Part shown: piece by piece, positions 34,464-46,640 of the stretch
How positions within the stretch are numbered: position 1 is the first letter of the stretch
Layout of the letters: every line of letters begins with the position of its first letter
NCBI RefSeq assembly: GCF_050947335.1
Contig: NC_134997.1
Coordinates: 8,928,001-8,992,000, forward strand
Origin: Megachile rotundata
Lineage: Eukaryota > Arthropoda > Insecta > Hymenoptera > Megachilidae
Direction of reading: 5' to 3'
DNA length: 64,000 bases
Notes under the pieces: model-generated
Databases searched by the model: none
Told to the model about the DNA's origin: nothing
The model's input: the letters and a program-made list of their open reading frames with translations, nothing else
Translations under genes and position numbers: made by a program

Positions 34464-35158
34464 AAAATTTTATAAATCAAATTTGAATCAATCGTTTTAA
34501 CTCAGCTATCTAGAAATTAATATGAAGCAAAAAGCAGCTCGAAAAAACAAGAATGAATGGTTGGCAAGCGTTCACCTAACCGTTGATTTCTTTTGAATCA
34601 GCTGAATTTTCCAGCGTTTTTCCGCAAATTAAATGCGAGCAAAGCACGGGTACGAGAAAGTTAAGAGCGGAAAAGGGCAATCCTGCCGGACGAGAGCCAG
34701 TTGGTGCATGTTGCACTTTTGGCAGTTTGCGACCCGTGTTGGGATGCAGTCTGGCCCGAGTAACGTGTTTACCTAGACTATTGATCGAAGGGAGCGAGAT
34801 CTCTGTGTTCGGGCAGAGAGGTGTGCAGCCTGCGGAAAACTTCGACCCCCCGTCGGATGGTCGGGAATTTTTGTCGAGTTTTAGCCGGATAGGTTACGGA
34901 AATTCGAGACGCCACGGATAGCCTGGCGTATCTATGCGTCAGGAAACTTTCGAGACTCGACAACTCGACGAGCGTACACGATCCGATTTTATATTTTGAT
35001 CTGAATTTTTTCTACAACTCTTTTCACCCTCGAAATTGGAACTCGATTTTTCGACCTTACCCGATACCTTTTTTCTTCGTTTGTTCGATGCGCAATTTAC
35101 GAAGTGACACCGGGTGTTTAGATGGTGCACGATGGGACGGCATTTGTGGCGGAGCTAC
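34464..35158. other. No gene seen
   Basis: A 112-codon plus-strand frame (34583-34921) lies in a GC-richer stretch and has no recognisable domain; overlapping frames occur on the other strand. No splice pair is supported. Confidence 0.35.
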
Positions 35159-35162
35159 TGTT

Positions 35163-35205
35163 ATCGATGAATATCGATAGCGACCGGAATCGATACATAT
35201 CGATA
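35163..35205. promoter_or_regulatory. DRE (TATCGATA) cluster
   Basis: Two perfect palindromic TATCGATA words lie at 35172-35179 and 35198-35205. Two further ATCGAT cores lie at 35163-35168 and 35189-35194. In flies this word is bound by DREF and overlaps the BEAF-32 insulator core CGATA; such clusters mark housekeeping promoters and domain borders. A 10-bp step of about one helical turn separates several cores. Binding here is inferred. No gene start could be placed next to it. Confidence 0.55.
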
Positions 35206-35708
35206 ATATCGCGGAGGCAAATAAATGACTGAGGTAGAATGTAACCTGCGATTTTATCGTTCGAACGCAATTTATTCTTGTCTGGACTTCCAATCGAACT
35301 TAAACTAATCTGAGACGCAATTTTAATTATTCTTGGGTGAAATTAAATTGCATGTTATTCTATGCGATTCTTAACGGGTAGTTTTAATTCTTTTTTGAAC
35401 TTAAGGACTATGAGTAGTCTCTAGAATTCTGTTACTTTCAACTAAATTGTGTATTAATTAAAATAGCATACAATTTTAATTTTTCTCTTATATTGGATTT
35501 ATACGTGAAACAAAAAGAAGTGAATGACAAAATTATGTGTTAGATTGAGTTTGAAACTAAGATTAGGTTTGAAGTTTAAATAAAAATATTTAGATTTTAA
35601 TAAAATTATATATCAAGATTGAATCTGAATTTATTGATCTGAAATTTGATTTAATTGTAGAATTTAGCAAAATGCACAAAATTCATGTATTTTCATTTTT
35701 AGTTAATT
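35206..35708. other. AT-rich DNA, no gene seen
   Basis: Low-GC DNA with no open frame of note. Confidence 0.4.
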
Positions 35709-35996
35709 TTAACTTTCACTGCTTCTGACGCACCTGGTGCGTCATATTCATTGCGTGACTTTTTACTCCAAAACAAATTTTTTTTGAACTGTCAAAATAA
35801 TGATGAATTAATTTGTTTATGTTATAAATTTATGTGTTGCAAATAAAGTGAATAAAATTGCGACTTTTTGCTGCGTTTTGTCAAATATCAAAAATTTTTT
35901 AAATTATATTTTAATGACACAAAATATTTATTTCTTTTGGTATTTTTTTCTTGTTATTCGTTGAGAAAGTTTGAAAATATATTTTGAAAGGGTTGA
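35709..35996 (+). mobile_element. Possible small TTAA element
   Basis: The left end is TTAACTTTCACTGC followed by the palindrome TGACGCACCTGGTGCGTCA (35726-35744). A possible right end reads TGAAAGGGTTGA at 35985-35996, which on the minus strand is TCAACCCTTTCA and resembles the left end. The right boundary is uncertain. The left end matches the outward-facing end at 34427-34463. Confidence 0.35.
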
Positions 35997-36830
35997 AACA
36001 TGTCAATGTTGCAAATATTGTAAATTACTGTAAAATATTATGAAAGTTGCAAATATTGCAAAATTATTTTATAACGCGAATATTGCGAAATTATTGAATA
36101 ATGTAAATATTGTAAAATCATCACATAACATTACGAATACGGTAAAATTATTATATAACAAGAATACCATAAATTATTATATAAAATAAATATTGTATAT
36201 GAACAAGAAAAAATATTATAACAAGAAAAGATAAACTTCACCAAAAGTTTCAATAATACAAATGTTCATTTATATTCGATAAACAAATAATTGCACGGTT
36301 AGCATAGTTGCAAAAAATCACAATAACAGTTATCACTGCGACACAATATTTTTCTTTCAAAATAGAACACGCAACGATAAATATTCGAAAAACGCAGCAA
36401 TTATATCAGCAGCGTCATAGCAACAATTTGATTTACTATCACTCGAAGATCTACAACCAGTTCGAAACACCATAACTTTCGTATATTATAAAACTTAACG
36501 CGGCAATTTTAAAAATTCAAAACTCCAGCAAAAACAGCAAACCGTTCAAAACTACGAAACCTTCAAACACCGTTTAAATTTTAAAACTGTTTAAAGAAAA
36601 TTAAGAAACACTAAATGTTAAGATCGTTCAAAGAAAATGAAACACTAAATTTTGAGAGTGTTCAAAGAAAATTATGAAACACTAAATTTTAAGAAAATTA
36701 TGAAACACTATAAATTTCGTGAAAAACACGTCATCACATGAAAACTGTCAAAACACGAAAGATACAAAAAGAAATACCTCAGTTAAAAAATCCCTCGAAC
36801 AGCCTCCGAAAATTCAAAAACGTCACTGTC
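35997..36830. repeat. AT-rich DNA with short degenerate repeats
   Basis: From about 36000 to 36190 words such as TTGCAAATATTGTAAA recur, and from about 36560 to 36710 words such as AATTATGAAACACTAAA recur. The copies are imperfect. No gene is supported. Confidence 0.45.
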
Positions 36831-39800
36831 ACTTCGCGCGCTGATTTTGAACGACCGCCAAACACTTTCTCCACAAAAAAAAGCAATCGTCGAAAAACCC
36901 GTTCGATAAATCGTCCGTAACGGTCGAAACGGCAGACGAGTAAGTACGCGGTCTCCGGATCGGAATCGTTAATTCCACGGGAAGTCGTCGGATCTCGTAA
37001 CGGCACAGTCGGCGCGGAAAAGGCGACTGGTGGGCAATTTCTGCGCCAGTCGGTTCTAATCCGCCGTGAACAGCCGCCTTTCGTGATGCCCGTTACGCGG
37101 CGAGGAGAAAACGTCGAACGCTTCGGTGTCCCGAGTGGCAGTAAGTTGAATTCCCAAACGGGCGGGTGTGGCGACCGTCCCGCAACGGGCACCGAAACGG
37201 ATGCCGCTATCTCCGACACCCCGTTCTCTCTCTCTCCCACTTCCCAACTTTCTTCGAACGTTTTTTCCACCGGTCGGAAAAATCGTCGATCGAATCTCGT
37301 GACACTTACAGCGCGGAAAATTCGCCGACTGATCTCTGATCGACGATCGACGTCTGAGAAACGAGGCGGCGAACAAAGAAAGAGCTGTCGGTAGAAGAGA
37401 GATCGAGGATCGTTCATTCATTTCCATATTTATGGAACATCGAACCGCGGTTTCGCAAGCTTTAACGAGCCGTGGAACGCGAGAAAAAAGCGCAGCCGCG
37501 AGTAACGCACTCGCGATTACCGCCGCCTTTTCGAATCGCCGACGTTATCGGTGACGGGGTTGTCACGCGAGAAACAATGAAAAGTGCGCACACACTCACT
37601 TGTTCCGACACTAATGCTGAAAAAGCTACTGGGGGAAAAAACACTTAATTCGCGGTACACAACACTATCACCGACCTGTAACACGGTAAGCAGTGGATCC
37701 TCGTATCCAGCGTGACGATCCGTGCGTGCCGCGTGTCCACGTTCCGAAAGTGTCACCTCCCTCTCCCGGCTTCGGACGTGCACCGGCGAAGATTCGTGAA
37801 AGGAGGAAGAAGAGATCGGGTTGGACGATGTGGCGCGCACTTGTACGCTCTCCGTCGGTCTTTGTCTTTCTTCCCGTTTTGTTTTTCTTTTGTTTTTTTT
37901 TTATCTCCTTTCGTTCCGAGGAAACCACCAGCTAGCCGCGCACACGTTCGATGTCGCGCCGCGGCAACGAGCCGAGTATAGGAAGAGAGTAGCACGACGT
38001 GTCCGCGCGAGACGGAAAGGAAAAGGAGAGCGCGCGCGCCCCACAAGAAAGAAAGAGGAAGAAGGAGGCCGGAGTGTACGAGCAGATGCCGAAGGAAGAG
38101 AGGCCAGGGAGCGGGAGAAGGAAAACCGAGCGACGGTGGCGGCGGCGGCAGACTCGGTTGACTCGGTGGCCGAGCGGTATCTCACCCGCGAAAAGCGTCC
38201 CGCGATCAGGTGACAGCGGGAGTACACACCGGCGCTACTCCGGGAGCGAGAAAGAGGGACTGGCGTGGAACGGAGCGGAGCCGAGCGGACGGAGACGGGA
38301 CGAATGGATCGCTCGGCCTCGGGACGGAGACAGAAGCCGAGTGTCGGCGTTGGAGGGGGAGCGTTGTGGGACGGCGGGAGGTTAAACACGCCGACCGATA
38401 GAGAGGGAAGCCGAAGGCGGGAAGGAGAGGAAGAAAGAACGATAGCCGGCGCTCGTGCGTTCCGAGTGTGACTGACGGCGAAAAGAGAAAGAGAAGAAGA
38501 AGCAAAGAGAAAAAAAGTAAGAACGGAGAGGAGAAACCGGCGAAGAAAACGAAAACGAACACGAGGAGAGCAGACGGAGCGGAGTGGAAAGCACGGAGAT
38601 CCCGTAGGTAGGAAGAACAAAGAGAAATGGCGTGCGTAACGGAGACGAGGGAGCAAAGGAGCAAGGGAGAAACGGATATAGAGGCGGCGGTATAGCGTGG
38701 GGTACGTGATGCGCGACTCGTCGGGGTGGAAGAGCGCGCGCGTGCGTCTCTCTCTCAAAGGGGGAAGTCGAGGGAGAGAAGGGCTCCCTGATCGCTTCTG
38801 AGTGCAAACGGGTCGGCGTGCGGTGGGACACTGGCAGGCGGGCGGCTGGCTGAAACTGCTGTGGATAGCGGGTGGCGAGCGGTGCGATACTCTACGGGAC
38901 AGGACGGGCCGAGAGCCGGGCCGGGACCCCCATCCACGTACACGACGCACACGAACGTCTGCCGACCCTACACAAAGACTCTATGGACGCGCCACGCAGA
39001 GAGCGCAACACACGGCTGCGTTCTCACACGGACAGTGAGTCAGGCAAGCGAGCAGGCAGGCAGGCAGACAGGCAGGAGTGTACGAGCCACGGCACGTTAC
39101 TACGCCAACGGCACTGCCTGCCCTCGGCTCGATTCGGTCTCGCTCGGGCGGCCGCGTTAGTCCGACTTTGCCGTCTCCGTCGGCCATCTCGCTCCGTCTT
39201 CGTCGTCCTCGACTAACTCGTCTTTCGGCGCGCTACTCTCTCTCTTTCTCTCGTTCTCTCTCTCTTTCTACTGTTCCGTGCCGTTAGCCCTCCCTCTCCG
39301 CCGACTCCTCGTCACCGACCTCCTACTCGTCGTTCTCCTCCCCCTTCCTCACGCTTCAACCGATGCTCTTCCGCAAGCGCGCACGATCCCGTCTCTCTTT
39401 TTCTCCACGCTTCTTCTCCTTCTCTCGGATTCTCGCTCGCCGTCCCTGTTACTCCGCTCGGGTCGTTTCTCTCGGCCCGTATGCACCGCTCCCTCGTTCT
39501 CTTTCTCCGAGCGTCGGCTTCTCTTTGTCGCCCCGTCCTCGTCGTTCCGCTTGGCTCTCTCGCTCGGTCTCGCTTTGCCCGACTCTTCGTCGCTTCTCGT
39601 TGCGCCGTTCTCGCGCCGTCCTTCTCGTTTTTCCGCCTGTCCTTCTTCGACTCTCGTACCGTTCTCTGCCGATGAGCGCGCGCGCGCGAGCGCCCACACC
39701 GTAGCGGTAGCATATCGTAAGTCCGCCTGCCTACCGGAGCTTTTCAGACACCGACGAACACGCTGGAGGCCCGATAGCACGAAAGAGAAAGAGAGCAAAA

Positions 39801-40160
39801 AAAGAATGGAAAAAAAAGGGGCCGAGAGAAGAACGAAGAGTCGAAGCTGATGCGGAGGGACGGCAAGAGGGAGCGAGATGGAACGAGACGTGACCGTGGG
39901 GATGTAACGGGTGTGTATGGAACGCCGGCACGACGACGACGATCGGCCGCCCGCCTTGTTCACGAATTTTTCGCCGGCCGGGATGAGTTTCGGGAAGCCG
40001 GCAGCCGAGGTGGAAATTGCTTCCAGAGAAATTGGATTTCACGATAATGGCGCGAATCGGTTCCAGAGATTTCCAGGAAACCAAAATGCCGGGGAAGGAG
40101 TGGGAACCCGTACCCCGCTTCGATTCGTCCCGTATTGGCGGCAGCTGTAAATTTCACGAT
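36831..40160. promoter_or_regulatory. Large CpG-rich island with opposing purine-rich strands
   Basis: This is the largest CpG-rich block of the window. From about 37960 to 39070 the plus strand is purine-rich (GAAAGAAAGAGGAAGAAGG); from about 39170 to 39700 it is pyrimidine-rich (CTCTCTTTCTCTCG). Long frames, up to 349 codons on the minus strand (37901-38950), are Arg/Ser/Pro-rich, overlap frames on other frames and strands, and show no domain. ACA/GTGAGT at 39032-39040 is a possible donor on the plus strand. The block lies about 11 kb upstream of the NOL4 start and could hold a distal promoter or untranslated exons, but no link is shown. Confidence 0.4.
39045..39075. repeat. GCAGGCAG tetranucleotide tract
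   Basis: A short run of CAGG/CAGA tetramers (GCAGGCAGGCAGGCAGACAG) directly follows the possible donor site. Confidence 0.7.
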
Positions 40161-40230
40161 ACACGCGAGACTGACTCGTACGTGAACGCCATTCCCGTTT
40201 TAACTTCAGCGAGATGTCAACTCTCCAGTA
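40161..40230. other. Island edge, no gene seen
   Basis: Composition falls off from the CpG-rich block here. No exon or motif is recognised. Confidence 0.3.
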
Positions 40231-40234
40231 ATGA

Positions 40235-40485
40235 AATTCAATTCCAAACTTCAATATCGATGCATAATCTTATACGATAATCACATGGTGGCCACTCGAT
40301 AATTCTCCGATTTCGGGGCTGTTCGAAATTTTTCTTACAAGAGGGAATTTACAAGAAGAGGGAATGTACAAGGCGCAATTCTTCAAATTTTAATATTGAT
40401 GTGTAATCTTAAATGATAATCACATGCTGGCCACTCGATAATTCTCCGACTTCGGGGCTGTTGGACATTTTTCTTATGACAGGAA
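40235..40485. repeat. ~130-bp tandem duplication
   Basis: Two copies share GATAATCACATG, TGGCCACTCGATAATTCTCC and TCGGGGCTGTT, with small differences and an extra GA-rich insert between them. Confidence 0.8.
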
Positions 40486-41249
40486 ATTATCGAATGTGCA
40501 AGAGACTTTACCTTTATCCAGGGAATTAGTCACATTATGACAGTGAATTATCAAGTATTTTTATACCTATCACTATGCATACTTTACTGTATATTCCATT
40601 TCTGATTCAGGTAAAGCCCATGCGGTTTCGCGTTCTCTCGGTAAGTAGATTTGTGCCATATCTTCGTCACTACTAATTGGCTGGTCCTTCAAAGCACAGT
40701 CAATGCTAGTTACGATCGCAGACAGAATTAGAGTGATTCGCGGTTACGGATTTAAGCTCTCGCAGTACCTCTACCAAAGTTTCGATCCACATTCTTAAGA
40801 ATCGTCCTCATTGAAAAGCCCGTACAGAATTCGCGTCAATGAACAGATGTGCGTGCCTCGTAAATAGCCTCGGAAATGCGGATCTAGTTCAGAATAAGAG
40901 ATGTACACGATTCGCATGCGTTTTCGAGCCGTGGTATATTATTAGTCGAAGCATGTACTAATTAGGTTTGTATGAAAGTAAATAGGCGGTGTGGGCAGAG
41001 CATCTCTTGTTTCTCTACCGTCTCGCGAAACTTCTGAGGCATACAATATGTGGACGAACTTAATGTTTTAGCGACCTGTGTCACGTATCTTAACTTTCTA
41101 CGTCATTATTCTTCGCCAATGGCGGCTCGGTGGGACTGCATAAGTACCGTATACATTTATTCTACGTGTATAGTATATTACGACCAAGAAAATCAGATTA
41201 ATAGCAATAATACAACTTCTTAACATTCTCTTTTTGGTGGGTAGGTTAT
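40486..41249. other. No gene seen
   Basis: Ordinary mixed-composition DNA. No open frame or repeat of note. Confidence 0.4.
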
Positions 41250-41640
41250 GTTGTTTATATTTTGGAATGTGAAGTTTAGGGATTTGAGGACTTTGGGATG
41301 TGGGGGTTTGGTGATACGAGGATTTGGTGATGTGGGGATTTGGTGATGTGGAGATTTTGGGATTTGAGAATCTTCAAATGTAGGGACATACACATGTGTG
41401 CATATGTGGACCCCGATATTTAGATATGAGCTTTTGGAACCTAGGTGTCTAGGTACCTGAGGATCTTGGAATGTATGAGATTTGAGAAATGGAGTATTTC
41501 TCTGGATATTCAGAAATTGTAAAACTAGAAATTTTGCGTTGTGTCTTGACATATGTGTACCGTCAACCATGTATGCATATGTGGACCCAATTGTACTTTT
41601 GGATCTCCACATCGTATCCCCTGAAATTCTACGAGAAAGA
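41250..41640. repeat. GGGATTTGGTGATGTGG word array and CATATGTGGACCC duplication
   Basis: From about 41275 to 41490 words such as GGGATTTGGTGATGTGG and TTTGAGGAT repeat loosely, resembling the dispersed degenerate family. The word GCATATGTGGACCC occurs near 41400 and again near 41575 with surrounding ACATATGTG sequence, showing a diverged duplication. Confidence 0.5.
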
Positions 41641-41689
41641 CGATGAATTATTTTCACGAAGATCGAGGTTCAAACCCAAAAGTCTTCAT

Positions 41690-42560
41690 AGGAAGGATAT
41701 CGGTCAGAGTAAAATGCGCGGAAGCTCCGTCCGCTTTCGTGGGCGCTTCCGATCGAGGGCAAGGCGCTCTCGGCTCCGACAAAGTATTCCTCGCGCAGAG
41801 CCGCGGGCGCAGTCACCGAAGTTGCCTTAATCTCGATCCAGCTCGCCCCCGTCACTGGGAACGACAGACTTTGAGGGTGACTTTGAGTTCGGAGAGGGGG
41901 CGCGCGGGAAGGACAGGCATAATCCGGGCAAAGAAAGAACCCGAAGCTCGGGACAAGTGGGAGCGAAAGAAAGAGGCGGCGGAGAGACCGGGGGAATACC
42001 TGAGCACAAAGGCACGCTCGAAATGGCAAAATACAGCGTCCGAGGCGGACCCGCATCCCGCGACAAACCGCCGTCCCTTCACGCTCGACGCGGCTTCCAC
42101 GGACCCGGCAAACGCATTCGTTTCGGGTTACGGCGTGATTGTCGCCTATGAAAGCCGCAAGAGGGGATGCGGGGGACGACCCGGGAGAACGCAGTGGGAG
42201 GGCGGTACCCCCTTAACACCGGGCACGAGGCAAAAAGGGGTCCAGCTGCGCTGCATCCTTGTTCGGGCTGCTCCGAAGGGAGTCCGGGGATTATTAAAAT
42301 GCCAGAGGGGAGAAAGAGGGGAACCGTTCTACTGTTACCGAGGCTACGAAACCGGTAACCCTCCTCGTCCCCCCTTACTCGGCCTCTTTTCGTTCCCCTC
42401 CACGATGGGCCGGCTGATTCGGTATTCAAGTTCGGAGTCGTGCTGCACGGGCCGCTGCATAAAATGTACCCTCCCCTGCTTCTCTCCCCCTACAATGATA
42501 CCAATCAACTATCCGCCATCGACCCTACCAATCAGGGAGGCTTTGATGCGCGGCGACAAC
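41690..42560. promoter_or_regulatory. CpG-rich island with a 310-codon open frame
   Basis: GC-rich DNA with an unusually long plus-strand frame (41643-42575, 310 codons). Its conceptual product is Arg/Gly/Pro/Ser-rich with no recognised domain, and the minus strand is open over much of the same region (up to 128 codons). I therefore treat the open frame as composition-driven. A real single-exon gene cannot be excluded without comparison to related species. Confidence 0.35.
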
Positions 42561-43906
42561 ATTTTTCGGGGTTAATTCCCGGCAAGAACTAGGCAGCTTT
42601 GATCGATTGCGGTCTTCGAGATGCTGGGAAAAACGGCTTTTCCCCAAATTTTCGGGAAATGGATTGGCTAATGCATCATCGTGTTACTCAGCTTTCGGTA
42701 ATCTATCGATTTTTTAAAGTCTGGTTCTACTTTGTTTAGGTACTTCGTTGTGGACCTCGTTGTCTGACGTCGGTCAAATGACGTTGGTCTAAGTAGATAT
42801 TTAATTTTGTGATATCAAATACATTATATGCCATATAAACTAGTTGCATTTTGCCAAGTTAAGTTTGCATTTTATCAAGTGTAAGTTCTTTTTGAACAAC
42901 TGATAAGTTTAATACATATTTCAGTTTCAGCAAAGTGGATCATCTTTCAGTTTTAACAAAGTGGACCATTTTTCAAATATTGTTTCAAATTACTTGTTTT
43001 CTACTTTTGCCTCTATGAATTGTCTTGTCTTACATATTTCTCTCTATACTCCTCTCTAAATTATGTCTTATTACTGGTCATGTTAAATCAACCATATCAA
43101 ACCAAATCATGTCCCTTGCAACTCACGTGACAGCTCAATAGTCCCCAAAAGTGAGAGTGCACTATAAATACACAAAATTCAAAATAAAAAAGATATGCAA
43201 CACGAGTAACGAGTACTCCATTTTATGGAACATAATTCACACTATGGTCCCTGTCATCATTTAATGACCTAAACAAGAGAATCCTGCGACCCTTCAACAC
43301 CTTGCAGAGTCTTGGACACCTTGCACCGCACTAACACAAAGAATAGGTAAAGCACGTGCAGTCTGTCCCTTCGGGGCTAGTTACCTGCGTATTTTAAGGT
43401 CCTAATACTTTGTTTAGGGTGGGTCTATTGTCAAGTGAAGAACGCTAAATGAAATCATTAGAGGTCGACTTGAGATCCAAAAAAATGTTGCCTTCGACCA
43501 TTTTTTTGGGGGAGTTTCGACACCGTAATTTGCTTGTAAAATACGTGAGGGACATTTGTTGTCGAGGATGTTTCCACCCAAAATATTTTTGATATTTGTA
43601 TTTTGTAATTTATAGCGCAATTAAAAGGTATAAATTATGTAGCTTACATTGTGAATAATTTATCTTACCTTGTGAAGAATTTATCTTGTTATTAGAAATC
43701 TGGGATGAGGTTCCTTGTCCAGGTTATCCAATGGTCAGTTCCTGAAGATCTGAAATAAAAATCTGAAACAAAATTTCATCCAAATTACTATAATAATTTT
43801 ATCCAAAATTATTTATGGTAATTTTCAATAAAATTACAGCTAGCATTTGGGAAAATAAGGATGAAATCATGAGTTAGCTTTACAGCTTCACTAAAATTTT
43901 CCTGTC
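42561..43906. other. AT-rich DNA, no gene seen
   Basis: No supported exon. Short duplicated words such as GTGAATAATTTATCTTACCT near 43650 and CAGTTTTAACAAAGTGGA near 42950 are present. A 68-codon minus-strand frame (43414-43620) has no recognised motif. Confidence 0.35.
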
Positions 43907-44659
43907 TTAATTGAGCGAATAAGTAGAAGACTTTGGAGTCACCCTATATACACCGTCGAAAGGGAAATAAAAAACAGGAAGAAACGGCAGGGGGAATGGT
44001 ACAGCAGTCTCCACAATTTCTCGCGGCTTTATGCCGCTCTCTGGTCTCTCACCTTCGAGCGAAGAACAGCTTACTCGCGGCCCAGGCGCGCATAATCGTA
44101 CGGAAACGTTCCGCAAACAGCTCCGTCCCGGGTCCATAGATTCCCGCCGAGTTTGTCCCGGATATCGTGCAGGCCAACTGCGGGTAGGGTTCGTCGGCAA
44201 CGTCCCGTCACTAATTACATTCTCCTCGCGCAATCACGGCCGCGTGTACACTTACAGGCGTCCCGTTCCGTTGCTCTGGCCCGCGTCCAATTCCCTTCCT
44301 GGATTGGAAGCTATCCTCGGACGCTGCTACGTCGTCCCACTCTCCCGAAAAGTGGCCTTCCTGCTGGCTACCGACGCTGATTCCTTCTGATGGGACACCT
44401 GAACGCTTCGGGTTACTGATGGCCCAGCTGCCTCGCTCCTGCAATACTCGAAACACCTTAGTATCCAGGTCTTGGGTTCGTGTTTATGTTGGACACCGAT
44501 TTCACAGTTTCGACCGATAATTTGGAACTGGTGATAGGTGCTATTGTGCAGAGGAGAATGTTGGGAAGTTCGAAGAACTCTGAAGGTGTTTGGTTTATGT
44601 TGGGGCAGTTTGATATTTTAAGTGGTTTGATTAATTCGTTTGAAGGATTTAGATAGAAT
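43907..44659. other. GC-richer patch, no gene seen
   Basis: Overlapping frames of 60-119 codons on both strands at about 43907-44456 show no domain. The frames conflict with each other and are probably composition-driven. Confidence 0.35.
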
Positions 44660-44664
44660 TAGGA

Positions 44665-45085
44665 TAATGAGATAGCTGGGAGTCTGATAGCTGGGAGTCG
44701 GATAACTGGCAGTCAGATAGCTGGGAGTCAGATAGCTGGCAGTCAGATAGCTGGCAGTCAAACAGCTGGCAAGTTAGACAGTGACAGATAGCTAATGGTT
44801 AGATGGCTGTCAGTCAAATAACTGATAGTCATATAGCTGACTGTTAGATAGTTGACAGATAAATAACTGACGGTTAGATAATTGGCTGTCAAATCGCTGG
44901 TAGTTAGATAGTTGACAGACAGCTGACGGTTGGATAGCTGACAGTCAAATAGCTGGCAGTCAGACAGTGGACAGATAGCTGATGGTCAGATAGCTGGCAA
45001 TCAAATAGCTGGCAGTCAAATAGCTGGCAGTCAAATAGCTGGCAGTCATATAGCTGTCAGTTAGATAGCTGACAGTTTAGTGTCC
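44665..45085. repeat. 15-bp tandem repeat (ATAGCTGGCAGTCAG)n
   Basis: About twenty-five degenerate copies of GATAGCTGGCAGTCA follow in 15-bp steps with occasional shorter units. The best-conserved copies are at about 44990-45050. Confidence 0.9.
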
Positions 45086-46640
45086 TATTTACTGAAAATA
45101 TTTGGTCGAAAAATCTAATTATAATTCAAATAAAATATCTAACTATAGAATAAGTAATAAAAATGCTTTAAAAAAAAGATACCTAGAAAAAGATAAAAAT
45201 GAATAAATTACTAAAATTGCAAACTTCTATTAAAAAATAAAAAACAAAATAGGTAAGTAAACGATAGAACGTAGAATAAAGGCAGTCCAATGTTTCCAGA
45301 GTTATAAACACAAAATCCGAAAGAGGTTCATTAAAAAGGCACGACGAAAGTATGCCGTGAAATAAAAGATTCGTTCAGTTTATACAGGTGCCAAAATCGA
45401 ATAAACTAGAATATTCTAGTTAGTGCTTTTTGTGCAACAGATATGGTAGAATTTTTGAAAAGCGTATGACTTTTTGAGAACGTTTCGGCACGAGTCGCAA
45501 GCAATTTGCTTTGACGTTTCCGCAGCTGGGGATATAACGAGTTTTGGAAAACGTAGAATGCTCTTTCGCTTGTATCCGCGAAAAAGACGGAAAGACAAAA
45601 ATTCGATTCTGAGTTGAATTACGGGTGATGCGAAAAATGAAGGGGTTGGAGGTGGCTTATTGAGAAATGCCCTTTCAAACAAATTATTTACATCGCAGAA
45701 AATTAATTAAATTTTCTCTTAAAAGAATTAGAAACGGAATAATATTACAAGTTATAAAAAAGAATACTTTCAAAGCGAATTTGAAAAGAGTTTTAAAAGC
45801 AGTCGATGATTAGCAACATTCAATTGTAAAAGTATTTAATGTCACTATATTAAGCAATCGACAAATGATTTTTCAAGACATGCATAATATTTTTAACTTT
45901 ATAAATACGTAAAAAAATTCAAATTGTAAAATGTCATCACACTAAATAATTATTTAAACTTTATAAACTTAAGAGTTAGATCAAAATCAGAACTTGTATA
46001 AATGCATTCATTGATTCAACCGATATGCAACGATCAACAACCTAATCAATTATAAACTAAACACAAATTAATTATAAACTAAACACAAATTAATTATAAA
46101 CTAAACACAAAGACTTTTTGTTAAATTTACAAGTTGTTCACAGATCAAGATATTAATACAAAATTCATAGAATGATCAAACCGATACGACAATGATATTA
46201 ATAACAAGAGCGTAAGAAAGTGTGTGCATGAAGTGGTGTTAGATGGAAAAAGCGTAATGCTCGAGGCGTCGAAAGCGATAAAATTTTATCAGAGACGGCG
46301 AGCGTGGTACACGCGAACACGCAAAAATCCATACACGCGACCAACCCCCTTAACACACCCCCATGTTACGGGGTGAGATCTGTAAAAGTTGAAACACTCG
46401 GGCAGGGAAACGTCGCGCGTTTATCCGCATGATTGCGCGCGGATATCGAGCCGCAGAGATATCTTCTCGACTCGTTTCTGTTATCAGAAACTTTCCAAGG
46501 AACGATGCAAAGTGCTAAAAGAACGATTATCCTTGCACGGGATCGTATTCTCTTGACAGAACGTACAATTTTATCATTCTTTCTCTTTTTTTGGGGGTTT
46601 CGTTCACAAATTATTTGGTTATTTATGTTTTAAGGTTTGA
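45086..46640. other. AT-rich DNA with a 22-bp triplicate, no gene seen
   Basis: No supported exon. At about 46046-46112 the unit AATTATAAACTAAACACAA is present three times in a row. An 88-codon minus-strand frame (45416-45682) has no recognised motif. The part from about 46200 to 46460 is GC-richer. Confidence 0.45.

Noticed and set aside
37901..38950. A 349-codon minus-strand frame
   Set aside because: The product is Arg/Ser/Pro low complexity in a purine-biased CpG block, with open frames on the other strand; no domain, splice logic or start context supports it.
41666..41690. Possible tRNA B box (GGTTCAAACCC)
   Set aside because: No A box and no cloverleaf-forming sequence lies upstream at the right distance.
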